Below, one piece after another: positions 15,584 to 24,158 of a stretch of 34,847 nucleotides of DNA. How positions within the stretch are numbered: position 1 is the first letter of the stretch; every line of letters starts with the position of its first letter. Origin of the DNA: Myxococcales bacterium (GTDB lineage Bacteria > Myxococcota_A > Polyangia > Polyangiales > Houyiibacteriaceae); assembly GCA_020430775.1 (NCBI GenBank), contig JAGQJE010000159.1, forward strand, positions 1 through 34,847, written 5' to 3'. The position numbers were made by a program, and so were the translations under genes. The notes under the pieces were generated by a model. It was not told the DNA's origin. It did no database searches and saw only the letters and a list, made by a program, of their open reading frames with translations.

Positions 15584-18193
15584 ATGCGGCGATGGTACGA
15601 ACGGGCCACCGTGTTGCCCTCTCCCGCCGGCACCGACGCGCTCGCGCGCGACCTCGCCCGCCTCGTCGACGGCGGACGAGCGTCGCTCGACGACGCCGAT
15701 CGGGTCGCCTACGCCCGCGACCTCTGGCCGCGCCACCAGATCACCACGCGCGCCGGCAACGCCGCCATCGCGCCCCCCGCGGTGATCGTCTGGCCTGCGA
15801 GCACCGACGAGGTCGCCGCCGTGCTCCGGTTCGCCTCGACGAACGGCCTGCCGGTGGTGCCCTACGGCGCGGGGAGCGGCGTCTGCGCCGGCGTGCTGCC
15901 CCGGCCGGACACGATCGTCCTCGACATGAAGCGCATGCGCGGCCTGCTCGACGTCGACCGCGATCGCCTCCGGTGCACGGCGCAGGCCGGGATCGTCGGC
16001 CAACACATCGAGGACCGCCTCGACGCGCAGGGGTTCACGCTCGGACACTTCCCCTCGTCGATCTACTGCTCGACGCTCGGCGGGTGGCTCGCGGCCCGCT
16101 CGGCGGGCCAGTGCTCCGGTCGCTACGGCAAGATCGAGGACATGGTCACGCGCCTCACGTGCGTGGACGGGCGCGGCGAGGTGCTGCACGCCGACCGCGA
16201 CGGAGAAGAGGCCGCGCTGCTGCCCCTCTTCGTCGGCAGCGAAGGGATCCTCGGCGTCGTGACCGAGGCCACGCTCCGCATCGCGCCCGCACCGCGCGAG
16301 CGCGCCTTCTCGACCTGGCTGTTCCCGCACACCGAGGACGGCCTCGACGCGATTCGCGACATCTACCAAGCCGGCCTGCGCCCGGCCGTCGCGCGACTGT
16401 ACGACCCCTTCGACTCCGCGATCGCCCGCCGCGGCGGCGTGCGTGCGTCGGACGCGCTCCGAGAGGCCGCGGACGAGGCAGAAGCCTCCCGCGCGGACAT
16501 CGACCACGCGCACGGCCCCGGCCGCGGCGTCCGAGTGCTGACGAAGCTGCTGAGGCGACCGCAGGCTCTGAATCAGCTCATCGAGCACATCCCAGACCGC
16601 GTGCTGGGCGGCGCGCGGCTCATCCTCGCCTGGGAGTCGGACCTCGCGCTCGCGGCCGCCGAGAGAGCCGCGGCCGAGTCGATCTGCTTGCGGCACGACG
16701 GCAAGGACACCGGCGAGGAGCCGGGGCGACACTGGCTCCGGCATCGACACAGCGTCAGCTACCGCCAGTCTCCGCTCTTCGCCGCCGGCGCCTTCCTCGA
16801 CACCATGGAGGTCGCCGCGAGCTGGTCGCGGATGGTGCCGATGTACCGGGCGGTGCGCGCGGCGCTTGGGCCTCACGTGTTCGTGATGGCGCACTTCAGC
16901 CACGCCTACCCGGACGGCGCTTCGATCTACTTCACGTTCGCCGGCGCCACCAAAGACGACGCGACCGCGGCGCGGACGTACGACCTCGCCTGGGAACGCG
17001 CGCTCGCCGCGGTCATCGACCATGGAGCCACCCTCAGCCACCACCACGGCGTCGGGCGATCGAAGGCGCCGATGATGCGTCGCGAGCAGGGGCCCGCCGT
17101 CGACGTGGTCCACGAGCTCAAGGGCGTGATGGACCCGCGCGGCGTGCTCAACGAGGGCTCGCTCATTGGCCACCACCAGGCGCGTCCCGACGCACGCGCG
17201 GCCTCGGACGGCGCGCCCCATCCCTCCGGCGCCGGGACGTTCGTCGAAGCCCTGCGGTCCGCGTTCGACGACGCCTCGCTCAGCGCGGACGACGCGGCGA
17301 CGGGTGACGCTTCGCTGCTGTTGCGCCCGGCCGACCGGCGCCGGCTCGGGCGCGCGATCGAGCTGGCTCGTGCGCTCGGCGGCCGCCTACAGCCCCCCGG
17401 AGCGGACCCGCGGCCGGGCGCCGTGCGCGTCGCCCTCGACCGCATGACGACCATCGGGCCGGTCGACGAGTCTTCGCGCATCGTCCGGGCCGAGGCGGGC
17501 GCGGCCGTGGCCGCGGTGGAGGCGGAGTGCCGCCGCCACGGCTGGACCCTCGGGCTGCGACCTGCGCCCGACGCTACGCTCGACGTCGGGACCTGGCTCG
17601 CCCGCGGCGCGCCGGGGCTGCCCTCGAAGGACGACGATCCGGTCGCCCAGGTGGTCGCCGGCGCCGAGCTGGTGCTCCCGGACGGCCGCGCCCTCGATAT
17701 CCGGCCGGCGCCTCGCCGCGCGGTCGGCCCCGACCTGCTCGGCGCGCTCGTCGGGGCACGTAGCCGCCTCGGGGTAGTCACGGCGCTGCACCTGGTCGCG
17801 CGCTCGGACCGACCGAGCGAGCAGCTCGCCTTTCGCTACGCGGACCCCGCCGGCGCGGAGCGCACACTCGCCGCGATCCGTGGCGCCGGCGTGCGCCCGC
17901 TGGCAGGCCGCGTCGTGACGGACCCCGCTCCGACCGACACGGCGCAAGGACCCAACCGCCCCGAGGCGACCGCGCTCGTGCTCACCCTCGAGGAGGGCGG
18001 ACCCGTGGCGAGCGCCGCCCGCGCCCTCAGCGTTCGTCTCGCGCGCGAGCACGGCGGCGTGCCGGCGCGGATGCCCGTGGACGCCCAGCGCGACGTACCG
18101 GCCGAGCGGCCAGCTCTCGACCCGCCGCCGCTGTCGTCCGTCGTCGCCGCGCTCGCCGACGCCATCGACCCGACGCGCGTCCTCGGCGGCTGA
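15584..18193 (+). CDS. AgpS-like FAD-linked oxidase with second degenerate FAD-domain half
   Basis: 869 residues. Residues about 64-528 form a complete alkylglycerone-phosphate-synthase-like enzyme: PPAVIVWPAS, PYGAGSGVCAG, STLGGWLAARSAG, YGKIEDM, the active-site His486-488 in LSHHHGVG, and the usual end MDPRGVLNEGS. Known AgpS enzymes make ether lipids by swapping the acyl chain of acyl-DHAP for a fatty alcohol. Residues about 577-869 repeat the FAD-domain order (LRPADRRRLGRAIELA, EAGAAVAAVEAECRRHGW, VLPDGRALDI, SRLGVVTALHLVA) and end in a second closing segment DPTRVLGG. The glycine loop is eroded. The usual bacterial protein stops after the first half. ATG start at 15584. Confidence 0.85.
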   Translation: MRRWYERATVLPSPAGTDALARDLARLVDGGRASLDDADRVAYARDLWPRHQITTRAGNAAIAPPAVIVWPASTDEVAAVLRFASTNGLPVVPYGAGSGVCAGVLPRPDTIVLDMKRMRGLLDVDRDRLRCTAQAGIVGQHIEDRLDAQGFTLGHFPSSIYCSTLGGWLAARSAGQCSGRYGKIEDMVTRLTCVDGRGEVLHADRDGEEAALLPLFVGSEGILGVVTEATLRIAPAPRERAFSTWLFPHTEDGLDAIRDIYQAGLRPAVARLYDPFDSAIARRGGVRASDALREAADEAEASRADIDHAHGPGRGVRVLTKLLRRPQALNQLIEHIPDRVLGGARLILAWESDLALAAAERAAAESICLRHDGKDTGEEPGRHWLRHRHSVSYRQSPLFAAGAFLDTMEVAASWSRMVPMYRAVRAALGPHVFVMAHFSHAYPDGASIYFTFAGATKDDATAARTYDLAWERALAAVIDHGATLSHHHGVGRSKAPMMRREQGPAVDVVHELKGVMDPRGVLNEGSLIGHHQARPDARAASDGAPHPSGAGTFVEALRSAFDDASLSADDAATGDASLLLRPADRRRLGRAIELARALGGRLQPPGADPRPGAVRVALDRMTTIGPVDESSRIVRAEAGAAVAAVEAECRRHGWTLGLRPAPDATLDVGTWLARGAPGLPSKDDDPVAQVVAGAELVLPDGRALDIRPAPRRAVGPDLLGALVGARSRLGVVTALHLVARSDRPSEQLAFRYADPAGAERTLAAIRGAGVRPLAGRVVTDPAPTDTAQGPNRPEATALVLTLEEGGPVASAARALSVRLAREHGGVPARMPVDAQRDVPAERPALDPPPLSSVVAALADAIDPTRVLGG

Positions 18194-18294
18194 GCGGCCG
18201 GGGCAGCGCTCCCTCTCGTGTTGACGGCGTAGCAACTCCGCCTGGTGCGGCCGGGTCAGCGCTCCCGTTGGCGGCGCAGCAGCTCCGCCTGGTG
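18194..18294. repeat. Tandem imperfect duplication of the prfA 3' end
   Basis: Copy B (18247-18294) holds the last 13 codons of prfA, including its stop, plus nine downstream bases. Copy A (18194-18247), just beyond the stop, repeats it with four substitutions and a 6-base insertion. Read in its own frame copy A gives HQAELLRRQHERER against HQAELLRRQRER in prfA. The three substitutions within coding positions are synonymous and the fourth changes TGA to TGC. The copies are 47 bases apart, so copy A is out of frame with prfA and is untranslated debris. Confidence 0.8.
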
Positions 18295-19329
18295 GTAGCT
18301 CCGCAGCGCGGTGAACAGCTCATCGCAGTCGCCGCCGAGGATGCGCTCGACGCCGTGGAGCGTGAGCTGGATGCGGTGATCGGTCACGCGGCTCTGGGGG
18401 AAGTTGTACGTGCGGATCTTCTCGGCCCGGTCCCCCGTGCCGACCATGTTCCGCCGCTCGGCGGCCTCGGCGCTCGCCGCCGCCTCCTGCTCCGCCTCGA
18501 GCAGCTTCGCGCGGAGGATCTGCATCGCGCGCGCCTTGTTCTGGTGCTGCGAACGCTGCTCTTCGGACCGCACGATGATCCCGGTCGGCAGGTGCTTGAT
18601 GCGTACGGCGCTCATCGTGGTGTTGACCCCCTGTCCACCCGGCCCGCCGGCGGCCGTCTTCGTGATCTCGAGGTCTTTGTCGTCGATGCGCACGTCGTCG
18701 ATGTCGTCCACTTCGGCCATGACGGCCACCGTGGCCGTCGACGTGTGGATACGGCCCTGCGACTCGGTAGCCGGCACGCGCTGCACGCGGTGCACGCCGC
18801 CCTCGAAGCGGAGGACGGAGTACACGTGGTCCCCGCTGATAGCCGCGATGACCTCCTTGAAGCCCCCCGCCGCCGCCTCGCTCACCGAGAGCAGCTCGAC
18901 CTTCCACCCGCGAGTCTCGGCGTAGCGGCCGTACATGCGAAAGAGATCCGCAGCGAAGAGCGCCGCCTCCTCCCCGCCCGCGCCGCTCCGGATCTCGAGC
19001 AGGACGTCGCGCTCGTCCTTCGGATCCTTCGGCAGCAGAAGCAGGTTGAGGCGCTCGGTCAGGTGTTCGCGCTCCGTCTCGAGCGCCGGTAGCTCCTCCT
19101 CGGCGAGCTCGCGAAGCTCGGGATCGACGAGCGCCGCTCGATGTCCTTCGATCTCGTCGCCGACTACACGGTATCGGCGGTAGGCCGCCACGAGCTCGTC
19201 CAGCTCGGCACGCTCGCGCATCAGGCGCGTGTATCGGCTCGCGTCACCCGCCACGTCGGGGCGACAGAGCTGCTCATCGATCTCCGAAAGGCGCGCCGAT
19301 AGCGCGTCGAGCTTGTCGGTCGGGAGCAT
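18256..19329 (-). CDS. prfA: Peptide chain release factor 1
   Basis: 357 residues. It recognises UAA and UAG and triggers peptide release on the ribosome. The codon-reading tripeptide is Pro-Ala-Thr (186-188) in VPATESQGRIHTS, which marks RF1 rather than RF2. The peptidyl-transferase motif GGQ is at 231-233 (GGPGGQGVNTT). Domain 1 is full-length. It starts five bases after the DUF1385 stop, so both belong to the rpmE-DUF1385-prfA run. The usual downstream gene prmC, which methylates the GGQ glutamine, is absent; a copy of the prfA end and a convergent gene lie there instead. Confidence 0.97.
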   Translation of the reverse strand: MLPTDKLDALSARLSEIDEQLCRPDVAGDASRYTRLMRERAELDELVAAYRRYRVVGDEIEGHRAALVDPELRELAEEELPALETEREHLTERLNLLLLPKDPKDERDVLLEIRSGAGGEEAALFAADLFRMYGRYAETRGWKVELLSVSEAAAGGFKEVIAAISGDHVYSVLRFEGGVHRVQRVPATESQGRIHTSTATVAVMAEVDDIDDVRIDDKDLEITKTAAGGPGGQGVNTTMSAVRIKHLPTGIIVRSEEQRSQHQNKARAMQILRAKLLEAEQEAAASAEAAERRNMVGTGDRAEKIRTYNFPQSRVTDHRIQLTLHGVERILGGDCDELFTALRSYHQAELLRRQRER

Positions 19330-19334
19330 CTCGT

Positions 19335-20465
19335 TCAGGCAGCGGCAGGCGCGGGCCGCAGCTCCGGGAGCGCCTCGTTCAGACCCTCGAGGCTCGGAAA
19401 GACGAGCGGCTCGTCGCCGCCCGGGACCTCATCGCCGACGCGCTCGCGCCACGCCGCCGCCTCCATCGCCGCGATGGCGATCTCCATCTGGGAGTCGTCG
19501 GGCTCGATGGTCGTGATCATCTGGAAGAGAAACCCGGGCCACAGCACGACGCGAGCGAGGCCATGCGTGCAGTACCGCGCGGTGAAGCGCTGGAACTCGA
19601 ACGCGATCGCGGCGATCAACGGCAGCAGCGCGAGCCGCAGCACGAAGATGGCGAGCTGACCGGTCCACCCGCTCGCGTTCGGCAGCAGCAGCGGCGCGGC
19701 GACCGCGCCCGCGACGATCGACACGGCGATCACCACGATGAGAAAGGTCGTCCCGCAGCGCGGGTGGAGCGTGGACTGCACGCGCACATTGTCCACGGTG
19801 AGCGGGAGGTCGCGCTCATAGGCGTGGATCGTCTTGTGCTCGGCGCCGTGATACTCGAACACGCGCCGCGTGTCCTTGAGCCGGCGGATGAGCAAGAGGT
19901 ACGCGACGAACACGAGCAGCTTGAAGCCGCCGATGATGAGGTGAAACGTCGGGTCCGACAGCCCGATGTGCCAGCCGAACGCGCTGGTCAGCCACGTCGC
20001 GAGCGCCTGCGGCAGCGCGATGAAGAGCCCGATCGCGACCGCGGTCGCGATGAGGATGGGAAGGGTCGACGAGGCCGACGCAGCCTCTGCACGCTCCTCC
20101 TCGGTCATCTGCTGCTCCGCCGAGAACGAGAGCGCGCGATACCCGAGCGCGACCGACTCGACGAGCGTCGCGATGCCGCGGAAGCCCAAGAGCTTCCAGA
20201 GCTTCGAGCGCGCGAGTCGAGAGGTGAACGGCCCCTCTTTGATCGCGATGGAGCCGTCGGGCCGACGCACCGCGACGGACATCCCGCTCGGCGCGCGCAT
20301 CATCACGCCCTCGATGACGGCCTGACCACCGATGTACGGCTGCTTGATCTGGTTCAACACCAGCGCGAGCAGGGGGGGCCTCCGCCGTGAACGCCTCCCG
20401 GCGCCGCCGCGCGCGGCCACGTTGACGGGGCGCGTCCGCTGAGTCGGTTTGCTGGGACCGGACAT
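19335..20465 (-). CDS. DUF1385 (YqhQ-like) membrane protein
   Basis: 376 residues. A basic N-terminus (about 1-35) leads to the family hallmark YIGGQAVIEGVMMRAPSGMSVAVR. Then FRGIATLVESVALGYRALSFSAEQQ, a hydrophobic hairpin (LPILIATAVAIGLFIALPQAL, about 135-155), FEYHGAEHKTIHAYE, HPRCGTTFL and two further membrane stretches follow. The conserved His/Glu/Cys set suggests metal binding, but no activity is established. The gene sits between rpmE and prfA, an arrangement recurrent in Deltaproteobacteria-like genomes, and prfA follows after five bases. Confidence 0.9.
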   Translation of the reverse strand: MSGPSKPTQRTRPVNVAARGGAGRRSRRRPPLLALVLNQIKQPYIGGQAVIEGVMMRAPSGMSVAVRRPDGSIAIKEGPFTSRLARSKLWKLLGFRGIATLVESVALGYRALSFSAEQQMTEEERAEAASASSTLPILIATAVAIGLFIALPQALATWLTSAFGWHIGLSDPTFHLIIGGFKLLVFVAYLLLIRRLKDTRRVFEYHGAEHKTIHAYERDLPLTVDNVRVQSTLHPRCGTTFLIVVIAVSIVAGAVAAPLLLPNASGWTGQLAIFVLRLALLPLIAAIAFEFQRFTARYCTHGLARVVLWPGFLFQMITTIEPDDSQMEIAIAAMEAAAWRERVGDEVPGGDEPLVFPSLEGLNEALPELRPAPAAA

Positions 20466-20543
20466 CGACCCGACTATAGCGCTGCGTCCGAGATCCGCGA
20501 GGGGTAGCGCTCGCGTCGCACGGCTACCGCCAGGACGCCCGGC

Positions 20544-20744
20544 CTACTTGCGGCCGTACTTGCGGTTGAAGCGCTCGATCCGCCCGGCGGTATCGAGCAG
20601 CTTCTCCTTGCCGGTGAAGAAGGGATGACACTCGGAGCAGATGTCGATGTGGAACTCGTCGCGCGTCGAGCGAGTCTCGAACGAGGCGCCACAGGCGCAC
20701 GTGACGGTCACGGGCTTGTACTCAGGGTGGATGTCGGGCTTCAT
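20544..20744 (-). CDS. rpmE: 50S ribosomal protein L31, zinc-binding form
   Basis: 66 residues. The four zinc ligands Cys16, Cys18, Cys36 and Cys39 are intact (TCACG, ICSECH), so this is the C+ form that can store and release zinc. [24 protein letters not shown] is typical. It leads the rpmE-DUF1385-prfA run, 78 bases ahead of DUF1385. Its upstream region (20745-20909) is shared with divergent acyP; no clear promoter boxes were found on the minus strand beyond a weak TTGCGG. Confidence 0.97.
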   Translation of the reverse strand: MKPDIHPEYKPVTVTCACGASFETRSTRDEFHIDICSECHPFFTGKEKLLDTAGRIERFNRKYGRK

Positions 20745-20909
20745 GGTCTCACAGGGCTCCGTGGATAAGAGCGGTCGGCATCTTTAGCGCCATGTTCGGG
20801 CCGCCGCAAGGGCGGGGTCACCGCTCGAACCCGCCGCGCTGCTACGAAAGGCGCCGACGCCCGTTCGAAGGCGGGTGCAGCCAGGGCGTCGACTGCTACG
20901 GTCCTGACG

Positions 20910-21191
20910 ATGGGACAAAAGCGCATTCACCTTGTCGTCCGAGGGCGTGTGCAGGGCGTGTACTTCCGAGCCACCGCGCAGCGCGAAGCGCGCAACCATG
21001 GGCTGGCCGGCTGGGTGAAGAATCGCCGGGACGGCGCTGTCGAGATCGTCGCCGAAGGCGAGGAGGACTCCGTCAAAGACTTCCTCTCCTGGGCGCAGGT
21101 CGGCCCGGCGACGGCCCGTGTAGACCGCGTGGAGACCAAGTGGCGGAGCTACACCGGCGAGTTCTCGGACTTCCGCATCGTCGGGCGGTAG
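20910..21191 (+). CDS. acyP: Acylphosphatase
   Basis: 93 residues, the standard size. It hydrolyses carboxyl-phosphate bonds such as acetyl phosphate or carbamoyl phosphate. The phosphate loop GRVQGVYFR ends in catalytic Arg20, and Asn38 in GWVKNRRDG positions the attacking water. Both are present. It stands alone between divergent rpmE and the convergent ribosomal cluster, so it is probably monocistronic. Confidence 0.95.
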   Translation: MGQKRIHLVVRGRVQGVYFRATAQREARNHGLAGWVKNRRDGAVEIVAEGEEDSVKDFLSWAQVGPATARVDRVETKWRSYTGEFSDFRIVGR

Positions 21192-21273
21192 ACCTCCGCG
21201 TCAGCTCCGGCGCCGTCCTCGGTCATGACGAGGCGCCGCGGTGAGTCGCGCCCATGCTGGGCGCACAACGAAC

Positions 21274-21301
21274 GAGGCCCGGCGAAGGAACGCCGGGCCT
21301 C
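21274..21301 (-). terminator. Terminator of the ribosomal cluster (and acyP)
   Basis: GAGGCCCGGCG (21274-21284) pairs perfectly over 11 bp with CGCCGGGCCTC (21291-21301) around a 6-base loop. It lies 29 bases past the rplQ stop and about 80 past the acyP stop. On the minus strand GTTCGTTGTG follows, a modest U-rich tail. It is the clearest terminator in the window. Confidence 0.75.
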
Positions 21302-21329
21302 GGGAACGCCTGTAAACAGCGGGGGAGCG

Positions 21330-21872
21330 CTATTCGCCGTCGTCCGCGTCGGGCACCGCCACGGTCGGGGCCTTCCGGCCCTTCAGCGGCGCCTCGCTCC
21401 CGAGCAGCTCGATGACCGACACGGGCGCGTTGTCACCCCGGCGGTTGTAGAGCTTCATGATGCGGGTGTAGCCGCCCCCCTTGCCCGCCTTGGCTCGCTC
21501 GACGTACCGCGGCGCGATCTCGTGGAAGAGCTTGTGGATGAGGTCGACCTCTTCGACCTCTCCATCCGGGCTGGTCCGGACGAGCTCGCGCGGGAGGAAC
21601 TTCGCGACCTCCCGCTGCGCGTGCACGCGGCGCGCGACCACGCGCTGACGCTCGGCGTCGTCGCTGATCGTCCCGACGTCCACGGTCAAGTCGTCGCCGA
21701 GGCGCACCGCGCGCGTGATGAGACGCTCCGCGACGCGGCGCAGCTCCTTCGCCTTCGCGTCGGTCGTCTTGATGCGTTCGTTCAGCACGAGGTTTCCGGC
21801 CAGGTTACGCAGCATCGCGCGCCGGTGGCTCGTGTTGCGACCGAACTTGCGGCCTGCCTTTTGATGTCGCAT
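21330..21872 (-). CDS. rplQ: 50S ribosomal protein L17
   Basis: 180 residues. The conserved start [25 protein letters not shown] fixes the ATG at 21872; the longer upstream frame is not coding. The core ([21 protein letters not shown]) is standard. It is longer than the E. coli protein (127), owing to an insertion around 80-125 and an acidic C-terminal tail ([13 protein letters not shown]). Last gene of the cluster, 14 bases after rpoA, with a strong hairpin behind it. Confidence 0.97.
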   Translation of the reverse strand: MRHQKAGRKFGRNTSHRRAMLRNLAGNLVLNERIKTTDAKAKELRRVAERLITRAVRLGDDLTVDVGTISDDAERQRVVARRVHAQREVAKFLPRELVRTSPDGEVEEVDLIHKLFHEIAPRYVERAKAGKGGGYTRIMKLYNRRGDNAPVSVIELLGSEAPLKGRKAPTVAVPDADDGE

Positions 21873-21886
21873 TGCTTCGCCTTCGC

Positions 21887-22909
21887 CTAGTGCACGGCCT
21901 GTTGCGCCTGCCAGCGCTCGACCATGTGGTCCCACTCCGGGATCTCCATGCCGAGCGACAGGCCCATCCCGGCAAGGATCTCTTTGATCTCCTTGAGGGA
22001 CTTACGACCGAAGTTCTTCGTCTTGAGCATCTCGGCTTCGGTGCGCTGCACGAGCTCCCCGATGAGATGAATGCTGGCGTTCTGCAGGCAGTTGGCCGAG
22101 CGCACGGACAGCTCGAGCTCCTCGACGGGACGGAAGAGCGCCTCGTTGAACGACTCGTCGAGACCCTCGTCCTCGTAGGCCTCTTCCTCTTCCTCGAAGT
22201 TCACGAAGATAGTGAGCTGGTCCTTCAGGATCTTCGCGGCGAACGCGACGGCGTCGGCCGGGCCGACGGCGCCGTCGGTCCACACCTCGAGCGTCAGCTT
22301 GTCGTAGTCGGTGACCTGCCCGACGCGCGCGTTCGTGACGGTGTAGTTCACCTTCCGGATGGGCGAGAAGAGCGCGTCGATGGCGATGGTGCCGATGCTC
22401 ATGCCCGGCACCTTGTTGCGCTCGGCCGGGACGTAGCCGGAGCCGACGTTGATGGTCAGCTCAGCGGAGAAGCGGCCGCCCTTCGCGACGGTGCAGATGA
22501 CGTGCTCGGGGTTGAGGATCTCCACCTGGTCGTTCACGGCGATGTCCCCCGCGGTCACCTCGCAAGGGCCCTCTTTGTCGAGGCGCACGACCTGCGTCTT
22601 CGACGAGCGCGACTTGACGACGACCTCTTTCAGGTTGAGGACGATGTCCGTCACGTCTTCTACGACGTCCGGCACTGACGTGAACTCGTGCAGGGCGCCA
22701 TCGATCTTGACGGCCGTGATGGCCGCACCCTGCAACGAGGAGAGCAGCACGCGCCGCAAGGAGTTACCCAGCGTGATGCCGAAGCCGCGCTCGAGCGGCT
22801 GCACCACGAACTTGCCGTAGCGATCGGTCAGCGTGTCCTGATCCACCGGGATGGACTTCGGACGGATCAGCTCACGCCAGTTGCGTGCGATGAGTGTGGG
22901 CGTGGTCAT
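21887..22909 (-). CDS. rpoA: RNA polymerase subunit alpha
   Basis: 340 residues. The N-terminal domain (about 1-230) carries the dimer/beta-contact region ([31 protein letters not shown]). An acidic linker ([14 protein letters not shown]) joins it to the C-terminal DNA-binding domain ([32 protein letters not shown]). The ATG at 22909 has CGGAGA upstream; the frame extends further but homology starts here. It normally follows rpsD, but here a 112-base gap and then rpsK lie upstream. Confidence 0.98.
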   Translation of the reverse strand: MTTPTLIARNWRELIRPKSIPVDQDTLTDRYGKFVVQPLERGFGITLGNSLRRVLLSSLQGAAITAVKIDGALHEFTSVPDVVEDVTDIVLNLKEVVVKSRSSKTQVVRLDKEGPCEVTAGDIAVNDQVEILNPEHVICTVAKGGRFSAELTINVGSGYVPAERNKVPGMSIGTIAIDALFSPIRKVNYTVTNARVGQVTDYDKLTLEVWTDGAVGPADAVAFAAKILKDQLTIFVNFEEEEEAYEDEGLDESFNEALFRPVEELELSVRSANCLQNASIHLIGELVQRTEAEMLKTKNFGRKSLKEIKEILAGMGLSLGMEIPEWDHMVERWQAQQAVH

Positions 22910-22962
22910 GGTTTTCTCCGCGTGACGCGAAAGCCTCCCCGACAAAGAGGCGTAAGGGGTGG

Positions 22963-22986
22963 CCGGCTCTGTTCGCGGCGAGCCGG
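22963..22986. promoter_or_regulatory. Hairpin in the rpsK-rpoA gap
   Basis: CCGGCTC (22963-22969) pairs with GAGCCGG (22980-22986) over a 10-base loop, in the 112-base gap where rpsD would be expected. No T-run follows on the minus strand, and no promoter boxes were recognised there. It may be an RNA-processing or regulatory structure, or a remnant of whatever removed rpsD. Confidence 0.35.
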
Positions 22987-23021
22987 AGGGGTGACCGGTG
23001 GCGACGGTCGGCGAGGGTTGG

Positions 23022-23414
23022 TTAGACGCGCCGGCGCTTCGGGGGGCGGCAGCCGTTGTGCGGGATCGGCGTCACGTCGCGGATGAGCGTCACGCGCATC
23101 CCGACGTTCTGGAACGCGCGGAGCGCGGACTCACGGCCGGCGCCCGGGCCCTTCACGAAGATCGCCACGGTCCGCATGCCCATGTCCTGGGCCTTGCGCG
23201 CCGCGTCCTCGGCGGCGAGCTGAGCCGCGAAGGGCGTGCTCTTGCGCGAGCCCTTGAAGCCACGGGAACCGGCCGTCGACCACGACACGACGTTGCCGTC
23301 GAGGTCGGTGATGCTGACGATCGTGTTGTTGAACGTCGACTGGATGTGCGCGAGCCCGGTGGACGGCGCCTTCCTCGACTTCTTCTTACCCTTGATCTGC
23401 TTGGCCTTGGCCAT
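23022..23414 (-). CDS. rpsK: 30S ribosomal protein S11
   Basis: 130 residues. [43 protein letters not shown] and [14 protein letters not shown] are diagnostic. The C-terminus ends [11 protein letters not shown] as usual. I chose the ATG at 23414; a GTG one codon earlier is possible. S11 forms the mRNA-exit platform of the small subunit. It follows rpsM closely and is followed by rpoA rather than rpsD. Confidence 0.98.
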   Translation of the reverse strand: MAKAKQIKGKKKSRKAPSTGLAHIQSTFNNTIVSITDLDGNVVSWSTAGSRGFKGSRKSTPFAAQLAAEDAARKAQDMGMRTVAIFVKGPGAGRESALRAFQNVGMRVTLIRDVTPIPHNGCRPPKRRRV

Positions 23415-23438
23415 CACTGAGCTCCTGCCGCGCGAGCG

Positions 23439-23807
23439 CTAGCGCTTGTGGGACATGGGACCGCGGCGCGGGCCCTTGCGTGTCCGTGCGTTGGTGTGGG
23501 TGCGCTGGCCACGAACCGGCAGGCCGCGCCGGTGGCGCAGGCCTCGGTAAGAGCCGAGGTCCATCAGCCGCTTGATGTGGGTGGTCGTCTCGCGACGCAG
23601 ATCACCTTCGACCTTGAAGTTCAGGTCGATGGCCTCGCGAATGCGCCGCACCTCGTTCTCGTCGAGGTCCTCGGCGGGCTTGTCCCGAGGGATACCCGCC
23701 ATCTCGCAGATCTGCAGAGCGCGGCTCTTGCCGATCCCGTAGATGTACTGGAGCGCGATGAACGTGTGCTTGCGACCGGGGAGGTCGACGCCTGCGATAC
23801 GTGCCAT
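23439..23807 (-). CDS. rpsM: 30S ribosomal protein S13
   Basis: 122 residues. [30 protein letters not shown] and the C-terminal [21 protein letters not shown] are family signatures. It contacts the P-site tRNA and the 50S subunit head bridge. It lies 15 bases after rpmJ and is normal in length. Confidence 0.98.
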   Translation of the reverse strand: MARIAGVDLPGRKHTFIALQYIYGIGKSRALQICEMAGIPRDKPAEDLDENEVRRIREAIDLNFKVEGDLRRETTTHIKRLMDLGSYRGLRHRRGLPVRGQRTHTNARTRKGPRRGPMSHKR

Positions 23808-23822
23808 GTCGTGGTTCCCTGG

Positions 23823-23936
23823 TTAGCCCTGGCGCTGCTTGTGGCGAGGGTTGTCGCACAGGACGCGCACCACTCCCTTGCGGCGCACGATCTTGCACTT
23901 GTCGCAAATCTTCCTGACGCTGGGCCGAACTTTCAT
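23823..23936 (-). CDS. rpmJ: 50S ribosomal protein L36
   Basis: A 37-residue zinc-ribbon protein, start ATG at 23936 and stop TAA. It reads [17 protein letters not shown] at the start and RHKQRQG at the end. The zinc ligands Cys11, Cys14, Cys27 and His32 are all present. It lies nine bases after infA and just before rpsM, its usual place. Confidence 0.97.
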   Translation of the reverse strand: MKVRPSVRKICDKCKIVRRKGVVRVLCDNPRHKQRQG

Positions 23937-23945
23937 GGTGAGCCT

Positions 23946-24158
23946 CTATCTCTGCCGTGACGTGATCCGCGCCCTCGTCGGGTCCAGCGGAAAAACCTCT
24001 ACACTCACACGATCTCCGGGGAGCACTTTGGTGGTGACGCGCCGCGCCTTCAGGCTGAGCGAGGCGACGACGGTCTCGCCGCCGTCCAGGAGGACCCGGT
24101 AGAGCCCAGAGGGCAACACGGCCTGGACGACCCCCTGACGCGCGTCGTTGGCGCTCAC
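23946..24158 (-). CDS. infA: Translation initiation factor IF-1, divergent
   Basis: A 70-residue single OB-fold protein. The frame matches IF-1 throughout (GVVQAVLPSGLYRVLLDGG, VLPGDRVSVEVFPLDPTRARI), and the position between adk and rpmJ is the classical one. Several usually invariant segments are changed: the NAMFRVEL-type loop reads SGLYRVLL, and the SGKMR segment reads SLKARR. The start is a GTG overlapping the adk stop (GTGA). A second, more canonical infA elsewhere in the genome is possible. Confidence 0.88.
   Translation of the reverse strand: MSANDARQGVVQAVLPSGLYRVLLDGGETVVASLSLKARRVTTKVLPGDRVSVEVFPLDPTRARITSRQR

Noticed and set aside
15554-17221. Long open frame opposite the AgpS-like gene
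   Set aside because: Same GC-driven antisense shadow; no recognisable domain.
18194-18246. In-frame readthrough extension of prfA into the repeat
   Set aside because: The repeat is offset by 47 bases, so reading past the stop would enter it in the wrong frame; prfA is already full-length.
21887-22945. N-terminally extended RpoA (and similar extensions of L17, L15, L22 and S19)
   Set aside because: In each case the conserved family start codon lies inside and the extension overlaps or abuts the previous gene without homology.
24155-24158. Missing map gene between adk and infA treated as an anomaly
   Set aside because: Presence of map at this site varies widely among bacteria, so its absence is not notable.
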